Assembly (NCBI GenBank): GCA_900547465.1
Contig: URHJ01000016.1
Span: 1 to 32,670 of the forward strand
Reading direction: 5' to 3'
Source of the DNA: an uncultured Mycoplasmatota bacterium
Lineage (GTDB): Bacteria > Bacillota_I > Bacilli_A > RF39 > UBA660
Length of the DNA stretch: 32,670 bases
The notes beneath the pieces were generated by a model. It was given only the letters and a program-made list of their open reading frames with translations, was not told the origin of the DNA and made no database searches. The first letter of the stretch is position 1. Each line of letters begins with the position of its first letter. Made by a program: the position numbers and the translations under genes. Below, piece by piece: positions 7,460-15,559 of this stretch.

Positions 7460-8783
7460 ATACTTCATAAACTCCAACTTTCTTTATTAATTTATTATTT
7501 TTTTTGATTAAGTTTGCATATTCTTTTATATACTGTTGATTTTTATCTTTATTATCTACTAGTGTAGAATCTATTACAAAAAGGCAGTTTTTTTCTTTTT
7601 TCAATTTATTTTTTATTTTCTTTTCTCCATTATAGCCGTAGTTACCATAGTTTGGCAAATCATAATAATTTAGTTTTTCATCATTAATAATTTTATAAAA
7701 ATAATTTTCAGAACCACGTAATAAATATATCTTTCTATTTTTTATTTGAGACAAATACTTGTTTAATTTAGTACTATCTTTATAATATTGTTTACTAGTT
7801 ATTGTTAATGGAAAATTACGATAATTTACTAACATTGGTTCTTTAAAAAATTCTAGAGTTATTAAGGACCAAATGGTACATATAACTGATATAACAACAA
7901 TTATATTCTTTGTCATATTTCTTTTTATTTCATAATTGGTTAAATATATAAATACTACTATTAATAAAAAAAGTGAAACATGATAGTAATCTATTATAGG
8001 TAGAGCAATTACAGAGAAACATAAAGCTTCAAAGTTAGTTATTTTTTTATCTTTGCTTATGCAACAAAGTATTATATATAACAATCCTAGTATAAGCAAA
8101 ATTATATAGAAGTAATCAATATATGTATTACTACTTTTAAAGTTACGTAATCCTAGAAAGCATAGATTGAACCAGTTATATAAGATATTATTTGTTATTA
8201 AATAAATTAAAAATATAGTTGTTGGTATTAAGAAACCAATTATTCTTTTTACAAATTTTTTTCTATCTTTAAAAAGATAAATAAATGATGGTAAACATAT
8301 AATTAACCCTACTGTTTGTTTGGTTAAAAACATAATACCTAAGATAATTCCTATTAATAAGTCGTCTTTATCATTTGATTCCATATAGTATAAAATAATA
8401 AAGAAAAAGAATAGTAAAAAATTATATCCGGGAAATATTGTTGTGGAAATAGCAATAGGATATGGTATTAGCATGAACAGTAAAAATAAATAGACTTTTT
8501 CATTTAGAATTTTTTCTAGAATATAAAATAAAATTGTTAGTAAAAGAGCTTGTTCTATATAAAAGGTTAGTATTGAATGATTAAAGATTAAACCTATTGA
8601 GTATAAAAATGGAGAAAAAGGATTTATTACTAAGTTAAAGTCTTTATATGGTACTTCTCCAAGTGAAATAGCATAGCTAAAACCATAGTTAACATATGTA
8701 TCTCCTCTATTTACCGTAAAGATAAAAATTAAAGATACAAGAAAAAAGAAAAAAATTGTAATATATTTTAAATATTTCTTCAT
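7446..8783 (-). CDS. GT-C-like polytopic membrane protein, second of three tandem paralogs
   Basis: A 445-residue integral membrane protein. The ATG at 8783 has GGGAG 8 bases upstream, and the gene starts 12 bases after the previous stop. It keeps the shared motifs NYGFSYAISLGEVPYKDFN, MFLTKQTVG, CFLGLRNF, LPIIDYYH, GNYGYNGEKK and a VGVYEVYEAK end. The stop is TGA, which argues against UGA-Trp decoding in this genome. It most resembles the upstream copy: both have NPFSPFLYSIG- or PLFSPFLYSIG-type wording and a following FYIEQA. Likely function is transfer of a sugar from a polyprenyl-phosphate donor to an envelope acceptor, inferred from fold only. No signal peptide; the first helix acts as anchor. 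Confidence 0.75.
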   Translation of the reverse strand: MKKYLKYITIFFFFLVSLIFIFTVNRGDTYVNYGFSYAISLGEVPYKDFNLVINPFSPFLYSIGLIFNHSILTFYIEQALLLTILFYILEKILNEKVYLFLLFMLIPYPIAISTTIFPGYNFLLFFFFIILYYMESNDKDDLLIGIILGIMFLTKQTVGLIICLPSFIYLFKDRKKFVKRIIGFLIPTTIFLIYLITNNILYNWFNLCFLGLRNFKSSNTYIDYFYIILLILGLLYIILCCISKDKKITNFEALCFSVIALPIIDYYHVSLFLLIVVFIYLTNYEIKRNMTKNIIVVISVICTIWSLITLEFFKEPMLVNYRNFPLTITSKQYYKDSTKLNKYLSQIKNRKIYLLRGSENYFYKIINDEKLNYYDLPNYGNYGYNGEKKIKNKLKKEKNCLFVIDSTLVDNKDKNQQYIKEYANLIKKNNKLIKKVGVYEVYEAK

Positions 8784-8795
8784 ATTATTGCTCCC

Positions 8796-10157
8796 TCAAC
8801 TTTTGTAGTAAATTTCATATTCCCCTATTTTCTTTAATAGTTTGCATTTTTTCCTTGTGTATTTTGCTAACGAATAAATGTATTGATTTCCCTTACTCTT
8901 TATATTGATAGATGTATCTACTAAAACAATGCTGTTTTTCTCTTGTATAAATTTTCTATACACTTTATAGTCACCATTATATCCATAATTTCCATGGTTC
9001 AATGTTGAATAATATGTAATTTTTTCATTTCTATTTGTATGAAACAATATGTTTTTCTGACCTTGAAATAAACATATAACTTTTTTGTCATATTTTGCTA
9101 TTTCTTTATTTATTTGTTTATAGTATTCAACCTCTTTCTTATCATACAATTTCAGAGGATTATTTTTAAAAGAATGTACAGTTAAATCAAAGCACTTTAA
9201 ACTAGAACTAAAAAATAATATACTTATTGTCATAGAAATGACAAGAAAAGAATATTCTACATTTTTCTTAGTTATTTGAAAAGACGATTTATAAAAGAAA
9301 ATAAAAATAAATCCCAGCAAAGATAAAGCAACATGATAATTATCAATTAGTGGATAAGAAATTGTGCTATAGGCTAAATAATACAAATAAGAAATGTCCT
9401 TATACCACTTTTTTTCTATTATCAAATATAAATTACATAGTAATAATATTATAATAATTATTAGGCAATTTATCTCAAAAAATGTATTTTTCTTTGAAAA
9501 GTCAAATAGGCCTAGAAAACATAAATTAATAAATTGAGTTAATGATGATGTAAATATTAAGTAAATTAATTGTATTACAATTGGAATAAATAAATATAGC
9601 AAACGTGTAGCTAGTTTCTTTTTATCTTTGTTTAAGTAATATAAAATATTTACTAAAATATAGAAAAAGCCAACAGTCTGTTTTGTTAAAAGGGCACAGC
9701 CTAATACAATTCCTATTAATTTATCATTTGCTTTTTTTTGTTCTAAATATATTAATAAAATGTAAAAAAAGAATAAAATAAAATTATACCCCGGGAATAT
9801 TGTCTTAATAAACTGAATTGGATATGGAAGTAACATTATTAATATAAATAAATATGCTTTTTTCCCAATCATTTTTTCTATCATTAAAAAGACTGTAGTC
9901 AATAGTATAGCCTGTTCTATATAAAAGACCAAAATTGAATGATTTATGAACAATCCTATTGAATAAAGAAATGGTGAGAATAATGGGACTACTAAATTAA
10001 AATCAACATATGGAATTTGCCCCATTGTAAGTGCATAACTAAAAGCATAATTATTATATGTATCTAGGCTGTATTCTGTAAAAATAAATTGTATACATAA
10101 AAAAAAGTATGTGAAAAAGAATAAATATTTTAAAACTAACTTTATTCTGTTTCTCAT
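8796..10157 (-). CDS. GT-C-like polytopic membrane protein, first of three tandem paralogs
   Basis: A 453-residue membrane protein starting 9 bases after ftsQ, with an AGGGATG ribosome site. Conserved landmarks are the first-loop motif GQIPYVDFN with the candidate catalytic Asp at 52, LTKQTVG at 157-163, CFLGLFDF near 213-220, PLIDNYH at 269-275, and a soluble C-terminal part from about 330 with GNYGYNG at 389-395. The C-terminal motif is shared by all three copies and is not one I recognise from named families. The gene sits in the murG-murB-ftsQ transcription unit, between division genes that are usually adjacent. An envelope role is therefore likely, but the exact substrate cannot be read from the sequence. 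Confidence 0.75.
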   Translation of the reverse strand: MRNRIKLVLKYLFFFTYFFLCIQFIFTEYSLDTYNNYAFSYALTMGQIPYVDFNLVVPLFSPFLYSIGLFINHSILVFYIEQAILLTTVFLMIEKMIGKKAYLFILIMLLPYPIQFIKTIFPGYNFILFFFYILLIYLEQKKANDKLIGIVLGCALLTKQTVGFFYILVNILYYLNKDKKKLATRLLYLFIPIVIQLIYLIFTSSLTQFINLCFLGLFDFSKKNTFFEINCLIIIIILLLCNLYLIIEKKWYKDISYLYYLAYSTISYPLIDNYHVALSLLGFIFIFFYKSSFQITKKNVEYSFLVISMTISILFFSSSLKCFDLTVHSFKNNPLKLYDKKEVEYYKQINKEIAKYDKKVICLFQGQKNILFHTNRNEKITYYSTLNHGNYGYNGDYKVYRKFIQEKNSIVLVDTSINIKSKGNQYIYSLAKYTRKKCKLLKKIGEYEIYYKS

Positions 10158-10166
10158 ACGTCATCC

Positions 10167-10853
10167 CTACTCTCTTATTTGAAAATGGTTACCACTATCT
10201 AGATATAATATTCCCTTTCTTCCATCTAATTGTGTTAAAACTTTATTATAATAGTTTATCATTTTAAATTTAGTTAAGGTTAAATAAACTGTATTGTCAT
10301 CATCCATGTATAGTAAAAATCTATCTTTATCATAATCATTTGGGACATAAGTTATTTCTGATATTTTCCCAAGAATATTAGTATCTATCTTTCTGATATG
10401 CTCAATTAGTGATGCATATTTTGTATCTGGTACATAATTCATAACTCTAGGAACTCTATAAGTGTCATTATCATTTAATTTTACTTCTTTTTTATTTTCT
10501 AAAACGACAGTTTGATTAGTAACGTTTATAAATAATGGTTTGTTTTCTTTAATTGTTAATTCTAAAACATGATAAAACTTTCTTTTTATGGTTACTTTTT
10601 CTATAAATGGATCTTTTTCTAATTCTTTCTTCATCTTAGATGTTTTTGTCAAAAAGAAACTTGGATAGTCTTTAATTCCTGCTTTTTCTATTATTTCATC
10701 ATCATTTAAATGATCTGTACCTATAATTACAATGTTTTTTGTTTTACTATTTAGAATTGTATATATTAATAATGCAAAAACACCTAGTATCAAAAGTACT
10801 AGAAGTAAGTTTACAAACTTAATTTTTCTTTTCTTTACTAGTTTTTTTGCCAT
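10167..10853 (-). CDS. ftsQ: Cell division protein FtsQ/DivIB
   Basis: FtsQ/DivIB is a bitopic divisome protein that bridges FtsL/DivIC-type partners and peptidoglycan synthases. The 228-residue product has a basic cytoplasmic tail (MAKKLVKKRK), one membrane helix at about 12-34, and a POTRA domain beginning IVIIGTDHLNDDEI with DPFIEKVTIKRKFYHVLELTI. A beta domain follows. The ATG at 10853 has GGGAG 8 bases upstream, and that site lies over the murB stop; an in-frame ATG 15 bases upstream has no ribosome site. The family is sequence-diverse, but layout and position after murB are characteristic. Confidence 0.9.
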   Translation of the reverse strand: MAKKLVKKRKIKFVNLLLVLLILGVFALLIYTILNSKTKNIVIIGTDHLNDDEIIEKAGIKDYPSFFLTKTSKMKKELEKDPFIEKVTIKRKFYHVLELTIKENKPLFINVTNQTVVLENKKEVKLNDNDTYRVPRVMNYVPDTKYASLIEHIRKIDTNILGKISEITYVPNDYDKDRFLLYMDDDNTVYLTLTKFKMINYYNKVLTQLDGRKGILYLDSGNHFQIRE

Positions 10854-10858
10854 ATTTT

Positions 10859-11767
10859 TTACTCCCAATTTACAAATTCTTGTTCTGTAGTTAAAGAAAC
10901 ATGATATTTTTTTTCTACTTCTTTTTTAACATAATCAATTAACTCTTTTACGTCATTTGCAGTTGCATTTCCAGTATTAATTATAAAATTAGCATGTTTT
11001 TCACTGACTTGTGCTCCTCCAATTTTTTTCCCTTTTAGACCACAATTTTCGATTAATTCACCTGAAAACATTCCAGGTGGATTTCTAAATACACTACCTG
11101 CGCTTGGATATTCTAAAGGTTGAGCTTCCTTTCTTCTTTGAAATCTAGATTTCATAACTTCTTCTATAGCTTCTTTCTTTCCTTTTTCTAGCTTAATTAT
11201 AGCCTCTAAGCAAATATAGTTTGGGTGAGTTTTTAAGAAAGAGGTTCTATAATGAAATGCAAGTTCTTTATTTTCTAAAGTAACTATTCTAAAGTCTGGA
11301 GTTAATACCTTTATCATCTGGACAATATAACCCATATCGCTTTTATAGGCGCCTGCATTCATAAATACCGCTCCACCAACAGTACCAGGTATTCCTGCAG
11401 CAAATTCGAGACCTGTTAGAGAATTTTTTAGAGCTATTCTAGAAAGTTTCATTAATGAATAGCCCGCTCCAACTCTTATCTTATTATCAAAAATCTCTAT
11501 ATCATCAAATTCTGTAAGTTTTATCAAAATACCATTATAGTCAGCATCACTAAAAATTAAGTTTGAACCATTTCCCAACATTTTATATGAAATATTATTT
11601 GTCTTAGCCCATTTTAATAAAGTTATTAATTTTTCTATATTTTTAGGATAAGCTAAAACTTTAGCCTTGCCACCTACTTTATAAGTTGTATATTTTGATA
11701 ATAGAACATTCGTCTCTAATTTGCCAATATTCATTTGTTTTAATTGCTCTATTAATTCTAAATTCAT
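10859..11767 (-). CDS. murB: UDP-N-acetylenolpyruvoylglucosamine reductase MurB
   Basis: MurB reduces UDP-GlcNAc-enolpyruvate to UDP-MurNAc with NADPH and FAD in the cytoplasm. The 302-residue protein shows the FAD-domain motifs YTTYKVGGKA and GNGSNLIFSD and the core LEFAAGIPGTVGGAVFMNAGAY. It also has YRTSFL, the catalytic serine region PSAGSVFRNP, and a C-terminal EKHANFIIN...E. The pattern is the shorter type II MurB common in Bacilli. The ATG at 11767 lies one base after the murG stop with GAGG 9 bases upstream; a TTG five codons earlier is unlikely. It sits between murG and ftsQ, as in many Firmicutes clusters. Confidence 0.97.
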   Translation of the reverse strand: MNLELIEQLKQMNIGKLETNVLLSKYTTYKVGGKAKVLAYPKNIEKLITLLKWAKTNNISYKMLGNGSNLIFSDADYNGILIKLTEFDDIEIFDNKIRVGAGYSLMKLSRIALKNSLTGLEFAAGIPGTVGGAVFMNAGAYKSDMGYIVQMIKVLTPDFRIVTLENKELAFHYRTSFLKTHPNYICLEAIIKLEKGKKEAIEEVMKSRFQRRKEAQPLEYPSAGSVFRNPPGMFSGELIENCGLKGKKIGGAQVSEKHANFIINTGNATANDVKELIDYVKKEVEKKYHVSLTTEQEFVNWE

Positions 11768-11768
11768 T

Positions 11769-12851
11769 TTAATCTTCCTCAATTGTCTTTTTTATTTCTT
11801 TGTAAACTTTTGTTGCGGAATTTGGAATTCCTAACTTCTTAGCTGCTGTTTTCATATTCTTATAATTCTTTTCATTTAATAATATGTTATCAATTGCAGC
11901 TATAACAGTCCCCATAGAAAATTCTTCTTCAGTTATTAGTTTACAAGCCCCAGCATCTTCTAATTCTTTTGCGTTCTTATACTGATGATTGTTGGTAACA
12001 TATGGAGATGGCACTAAAATTGATGGTAAGCCAATAGCTGTTATTTCCGCAATAGTTGATGCTCCTGCTCTTGAAATTATTAAATCTGTCTTCTTTAATA
12101 TATTAATAAAATTATCTAAGAATGGAACACATGCAACATTCTTTGGTAAATTCATAATTTCGAAGTCTTTATAGTATTCTTTCCCAGTAATTACTATTAC
12201 TTGATAGTCTTTAATGTTGAAAGCTGGAATTATTTGTTTAATTTTTTGTGTCATGGTAGTAGATCCTAAAGAACCCATAACTATAACAACTAACTTTTTA
12301 TTTTCTTTTAAACCAAAGTCACTTTTGTTAGCTTCTTTTGCAGCAATTATTTCTTCACTTCTAGGATTACCGGTGTAGACCACTTTATTTTTATCAAAAT
12401 ATTCAACCGTTGACGGAAGTGATACACATATTTTATCAGCATACTTTGATATCAACTTATTAGATACCCCTGGAATAGAATTTTGTTCATGTATTAATAT
12501 TTTTACCTTCAATTTATGTGCTGCAATCATAACTGGAGCTGTTATATAGCCACCCGCACCAATTACTATATCAGGTTGAAAGTCTTTGATTATCTTTTTA
12601 GCTTTTCTGATTGCTTTTTTATACTTTATAAATACAGAGACATTTTTTAATAAATTCTTTCTATCAATTCCCTGCATCTCAATTCCTACATATTTAATAC
12701 CGAGTTTAGGAATTAGTTCACTTTCCATTCTATTGGTTGTTCCTATATATAAAATTTCACTAAAAGGTTCTTCTTCTTTTATTTTATTATAAATTGCTAA
12801 AGCAGGATAAATATGTCCTCCTGTTCCTCCAGCACATATTATTGCCTTCAT
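11769..12851 (-). CDS. murG: UDP-GlcNAc:lipid I N-acetylglucosaminyltransferase MurG
   Basis: MurG adds GlcNAc to undecaprenyl-PP-MurNAc-pentapeptide on the inner membrane face, making lipid II. This 360-residue GT-B enzyme has the N-terminal GGTGGHIYPALAI (8-20) and the C-terminal donor-site run from ISRAGASTIAEI to GLPSILVPSP. NNHQYKNAKEL follows. The ATG at 12851 is preceded by an AAGGA site and, 12 bases beyond, an extended -10 promoter. It heads the murG-murB-ftsQ-GT-C unit. Confidence 0.97.
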   Translation of the reverse strand: MKAIICAGGTGGHIYPALAIYNKIKEEEPFSEILYIGTTNRMESELIPKLGIKYVGIEMQGIDRKNLLKNVSVFIKYKKAIRKAKKIIKDFQPDIVIGAGGYITAPVMIAAHKLKVKILIHEQNSIPGVSNKLISKYADKICVSLPSTVEYFDKNKVVYTGNPRSEEIIAAKEANKSDFGLKENKKLVVIVMGSLGSTTMTQKIKQIIPAFNIKDYQVIVITGKEYYKDFEIMNLPKNVACVPFLDNFINILKKTDLIISRAGASTIAEITAIGLPSILVPSPYVTNNHQYKNAKELEDAGACKLITEEEFSMGTVIAAIDNILLNEKNYKNMKTAAKKLGIPNSATKVYKEIKKTIEED

Positions 12852-12869
12852 AAAACCACGTCCTTTATC

Positions 12870-12878
12870 ATTATATCA
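12870..12878 (-). promoter_or_regulatory. murG promoter, extended -10
   Basis: TATAAT at 12870-12875 is preceded on the minus strand by TGA, an extended -10 element. No recognisable -35 is present at 16-18 bases. The transcription start would fall about 12 bases before the murG ATG. Confidence 0.5.
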
Positions 12879-12917
12879 TAATTCTATGTAAAAATTTAAA
12901 AAAAAAGAAGATTCCAG

Positions 12918-13499
12918 TTAATCATTTACAGGAAGTTCTTGATCACTTTGAATTGCTTCTACTTTAATTAAACCATGGAAATGTTGGTTCATAATCTCAT
13001 TAGTTGCCTCAGCTTTAATCCAAAGTTTTAGGCTATATGAAGATTTATCATCAGTTTTTAGTATTCCTTCCGTAAGTACTCCTCCTGATGTTCCTAAGTT
13101 TCCTATTGTTGCTACCTCATTATCTTTAGAAAAAGAATATTTTATATTAGACCAATCTAATTTTAAACTACTGCATCCATGTTCTTTATATTTTTCTTCA
13201 TCATTAACTAGCAGAATACGATACTTTGCATCTGTAGTACCAGAATTTTTAACTGTAAATGTGTAAGGTTCAAAACTTTCACCTTTATCATCTGTTACAG
13301 GTACAGTATTTAATAAAGAAATTCCTTTACTTGCACTTTCATCTAATGTCAAAATCAGTGTAGCTGTGTCCATTTTATTTTCTTTTTTACCATGATACGT
13401 TTGAGTCCAAATAGCATAACTTACTGCTAAAGCACATATCAAAACACTAACTATTAGAACAATGAAACCTAATTTATTTTCCTTTTTGCTATCAGTCAT
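12918..13499 (-). CDS. Membrane-anchored beta-sandwich protein, TasA/camelysin-like (paralog A)
   Basis: The 193-residue protein starts at the ATG at 13499, preceded by AAGGA about 11 bases upstream. It has a short basic cytoplasmic tail, one membrane helix (about 11-31, GFIVLIVSVLICALAVSYAI), and an extracytoplasmic domain rich in beta strands. Key strings are TATLILTLDES, NTVPVTDDKG, YTFTVKNSGT, KYRILL and HFHGLIKVE. The turn PYTFTVKNSGT and the TLxLTLDE start resemble TasA/camelysin-type Ig-like folds, but no SipW-type signal motif or metal site is clear, so that is a fold guess. It is a paralog of the upstream gene with matching motifs throughout. It has its own strong promoter. Confidence 0.6.
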   Translation of the reverse strand: MTDSKKENKLGFIVLIVSVLICALAVSYAIWTQTYHGKKENKMDTATLILTLDESASKGISLLNTVPVTDDKGESFEPYTFTVKNSGTTDAKYRILLVNDEEKYKEHGCSSLKLDWSNIKYSFSKDNEVATIGNLGTSGGVLTEGILKTDDKSSYSLKLWIKAEATNEIMNQHFHGLIKVEAIQSDQELPVND

Positions 13500-13526
13500 A
13501 TAAACACACATCCTTACTTTAATATG

Positions 13527-13555
13527 ATTATATCTAATTTTATTTTATTTGTAAA
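13527..13555 (-). promoter_or_regulatory. Strong sigma-A type promoter for beta-sandwich gene A
   Basis: The minus strand reads TTTACA (13550-13555), exactly 17 bases, TATAAT (13527-13532), about 28 bases before the start codon. It abuts the terminator of the upstream paralog, so the two paralogs can be expressed at different levels. Confidence 0.75.
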
Positions 13556-13590
13556 TAAAATTAGCAACGATTTAAGAGATAGTCGTTGCT
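13552..13590 (-). terminator. Terminator overlapping the end of beta-sandwich gene B
   Basis: AGCAACGA and TCGTTGCT form a perfect 8-bp stem (13563-13570 with 13583-13590) around a 12-base loop, followed on minus by AATTTTATTT. The 5' arm lies in the last codons of the gene and the stop is in the loop. The tail is not a pure T-run, so strength is uncertain. Confidence 0.6.
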
Positions 13591-14147
13591 ACTTGAGTTC
13601 CTTCATCGGTAACTACAATTTTACCATGATAATGTAATTTGCTGCCTGTTGGTAGTGTATTATTTGCTATCCAGAATCTCATTGTGTATTCTTCCTTCTG
13701 TCCTGCTTTAATTACTCTTTCTAATACTTCTCCATTTACTAAGTTAGAAAGCACTTGAACGTTACTTTTTTCTTTTTCTTTGTGGATAGAAAACTTTATG
13801 ATATTATGTGGTATTTGATATTCACCACAATCATCTTTTATTACTTGTTTTTTATTATCATCTATTTTGATTGAATATTTTAAATTTTTATTTGTGTTGT
13901 TTTTTATGGTAAATGTATAGGCTGTTGAAGATAAACCTACTGAATCAGTAACAGGAGTTACTTTAGTAAGATTAACTAAGTCTCCACTTTTTTCATGAAA
14001 TGTAACATCTAATGTAGATGTATTATAATCTATATTTCTAGAATCTTTAAATTTATAATAAATATAATGAGTACTTATTAAAGCAAACAATAAAATTACT
14101 GAAATTGATACTAACTCTTTTTTTCTATATTTTAATGAACTAAGCAT
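13572..14147 (-). CDS. Membrane-anchored beta-sandwich protein (paralog B)
   Basis: The 191-residue protein starts at the ATG at 14147 with GAGGTG 6 bases upstream, 16 bases after the femX-like stop, so the two are probably co-transcribed. It has a basic tail, one membrane helix (about 11-31) and an outer beta-rich domain. Motifs shared with paralog A include VTPVTDSVG, YTFTIKNNT, KYSIKI, a single Cys, IIKFSIHKE, a glycine-poor ALxRVIKAG-like segment, MRFWIANNT and LHYHGKIVV. The shared HxHG near the C-terminus is notable. Function unknown; position beside femX and murG suggests the cell surface. It could be a structural or regulatory wall protein. Confidence 0.6.
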   Translation of the reverse strand: MLSSLKYRKKELVSISVILLFALISTHYIYYKFKDSRNIDYNTSTLDVTFHEKSGDLVNLTKVTPVTDSVGLSSTAYTFTIKNNTNKNLKYSIKIDDNKKQVIKDDCGEYQIPHNIIKFSIHKEKEKSNVQVLSNLVNGEVLERVIKAGQKEEYTMRFWIANNTLPTGSKLHYHGKIVVTDEGTQVATTIS

Positions 14148-14163
14148 ATTAACACCTCAAATA

Positions 14164-15459
14164 CTAATCTCTATTTTTTATATTTTTTATTTTATGATAT
14201 AAAGAAAAAGCACATTTATAGGTATGATACCAGAATTTTGAAATAACCAAATCAAATTCACCTATTAATTCAACTACTCTTCCACCATATCCACGTTTAA
14301 ATAGATATAGACCATATAATGGATTTTCTTCTCTAAAGTCACCTGTAATACCATAAAAATTATATCTCTTATAACCGTTTTCTATGGCATATTTGCATCC
14401 TTCCCAATGCACAGTATAGGCAGATTGGAACTCCATAAATTCTTCATAACTTCCTCCTACTAAAGAAAGTACTTCATTGCCATGAACTAAGAATAATATT
14501 CCTCCGAGCAATATTACATCACCATGTTTTTTATTTAATTCTTTTATCTCTTTGATTTTCTTTTCTACTCTTTCAATATTTTTCTCTGTTTCTTTTTGTT
14601 TTGACTCATATTTTTTTTCATTCATTTTATTAATACCATCATCGTGTTTATGTTTTCTCTCATCATATTCTTTTTGGTATGAGTCTTTTTCATGATTTAA
14701 GTTTTTTAATAATTCTTTGGTATGAAGTTCAGCAAGTAGAATTTTTAATATTCCATCAGGAGATAGTGCTTTATACATTTCTTGATAATATGATAATGGT
14801 CTATCAATAAATTTTCTTCTATCACCTGTACGTTGCATTATATCCTTAAACTTATCCAATTCGTCGTATCCAATTTCTCTAGTCTTAATACATAAACGTT
14901 CATTTTTTCTAATAATTTGTCTTGTTTTAGAATCCATGCCTTTCATAACTTCATCTACTGTTTTGTTCTCTGTATCAGTTACAAAAATCCATCTAGGCTG
15001 AAGAGTCTCTTGCATAACATTAAAACCAAAATGATGATAGCCTAGTTTTAATAAGTTTTTATATGCATCTTCATTATCAATACCATTCTCTACTATTTTT
15101 CCATCAATATCACGCTCTTTGTATGGAATATATGGATCTATTTTTATGAAAATACCTTTATTTTTTTTAGCGTATTCTTTGATTTTTGATGTAAACTCAC
15201 CTAACAGGTCATAGTTTTTATAATCAATTAAGAAACCACGTGGGGCATAAAACATTTTTTTATGGATTATGGGCAATTCTTTTGCTAATAAAAGTGTAGC
15301 GGCAACAACTTTCTTTTTATCCTTTAATCCTAATAGCATAGGAGTCCAACCATTACATTTTTTTAATTCTCCCCATGCACTTGTTTGATTAAAGCTTGAT
15401 TGTTCATGATTTTCTTCAAACTTATCAAATTCTTTTTTCGTTAACTCAACAAACTCCAT
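14164..15459 (-). CDS. FemABX-family peptidoglycan bridge aminoacyltransferase
   Basis: FemX/FemA/MurM-type enzymes transfer amino acids from aminoacyl-tRNA to the lipid II stem peptide. This 431-residue protein has two GNAT-like halves. The first contains SFNQTSAWGELKK (22-34), APRGFLIDY and GFNVMQETLQPRWIF. The second has MDSKTRQIIRKNER (175-188), a GILFL core and YKRYNFYGITGDF with NPLYGLYLFKRGYGG. Residues about 247-312 are a long charged helical arm (tRNA-binding coiled coil), as in FemA. The ATG at 15459 follows a GAGGCG site and an extended -10 promoter. Which residue it adds, and to which position, cannot be read here. It likely heads a unit with beta-sandwich gene B. Confidence 0.93.
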   Translation of the reverse strand: MEFVELTKKEFDKFEENHEQSSFNQTSAWGELKKCNGWTPMLLGLKDKKKVVAATLLLAKELPIIHKKMFYAPRGFLIDYKNYDLLGEFTSKIKEYAKKNKGIFIKIDPYIPYKERDIDGKIVENGIDNEDAYKNLLKLGYHHFGFNVMQETLQPRWIFVTDTENKTVDEVMKGMDSKTRQIIRKNERLCIKTREIGYDELDKFKDIMQRTGDRRKFIDRPLSYYQEMYKALSPDGILKILLAELHTKELLKNLNHEKDSYQKEYDERKHKHDDGINKMNEKKYESKQKETEKNIERVEKKIKEIKELNKKHGDVILLGGILFLVHGNEVLSLVGGSYEEFMEFQSAYTVHWEGCKYAIENGYKRYNFYGITGDFREENPLYGLYLFKRGYGGRVVELIGEFDLVISKFWYHTYKCAFSLYHKIKNIKNRD

Positions 15460-15484
15460 ACTATCGCCTCTTTCATCTTTTATT

Positions 15485-15508
15485 AGTATACCATAAAGAA
15501 TTAAAAAA
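15485..15508 (-). promoter_or_regulatory. femX-like gene promoter, extended -10
   Basis: TATACT at 15485-15490 on minus is preceded by TGG, an extended -10. A weak -35 (TTAGTT) lies about 18 bases upstream, beside the galE terminator T-run. Confidence 0.5.
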
Positions 15509-15520
15509 AACTAACAAAAG

Positions 15521-15546
15521 AAAAAAAGAGTAATAAAATTTACTCT
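15521..15546 (-). terminator. galE terminator
   Basis: On minus AGAGTAA pairs with TTACTCT (15540-15546 with 15527-15533) around a 6-base loop, followed by seven T. It lies just past the galE stop. Confidence 0.75.
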
Positions 15547-15559
15547 ACTATTAAATACT

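Noticed and set aside
12901..12930. Possible terminator after beta-sandwich gene A
   Set aside because: Only a 4-bp GATT/AATC stem before the T-run; too weak to list.
14640..14960. Charged insert in the FemX-like protein as a sign of gene fusion
   Set aside because: A coiled-coil arm at this position is normal in FemA-type enzymes.
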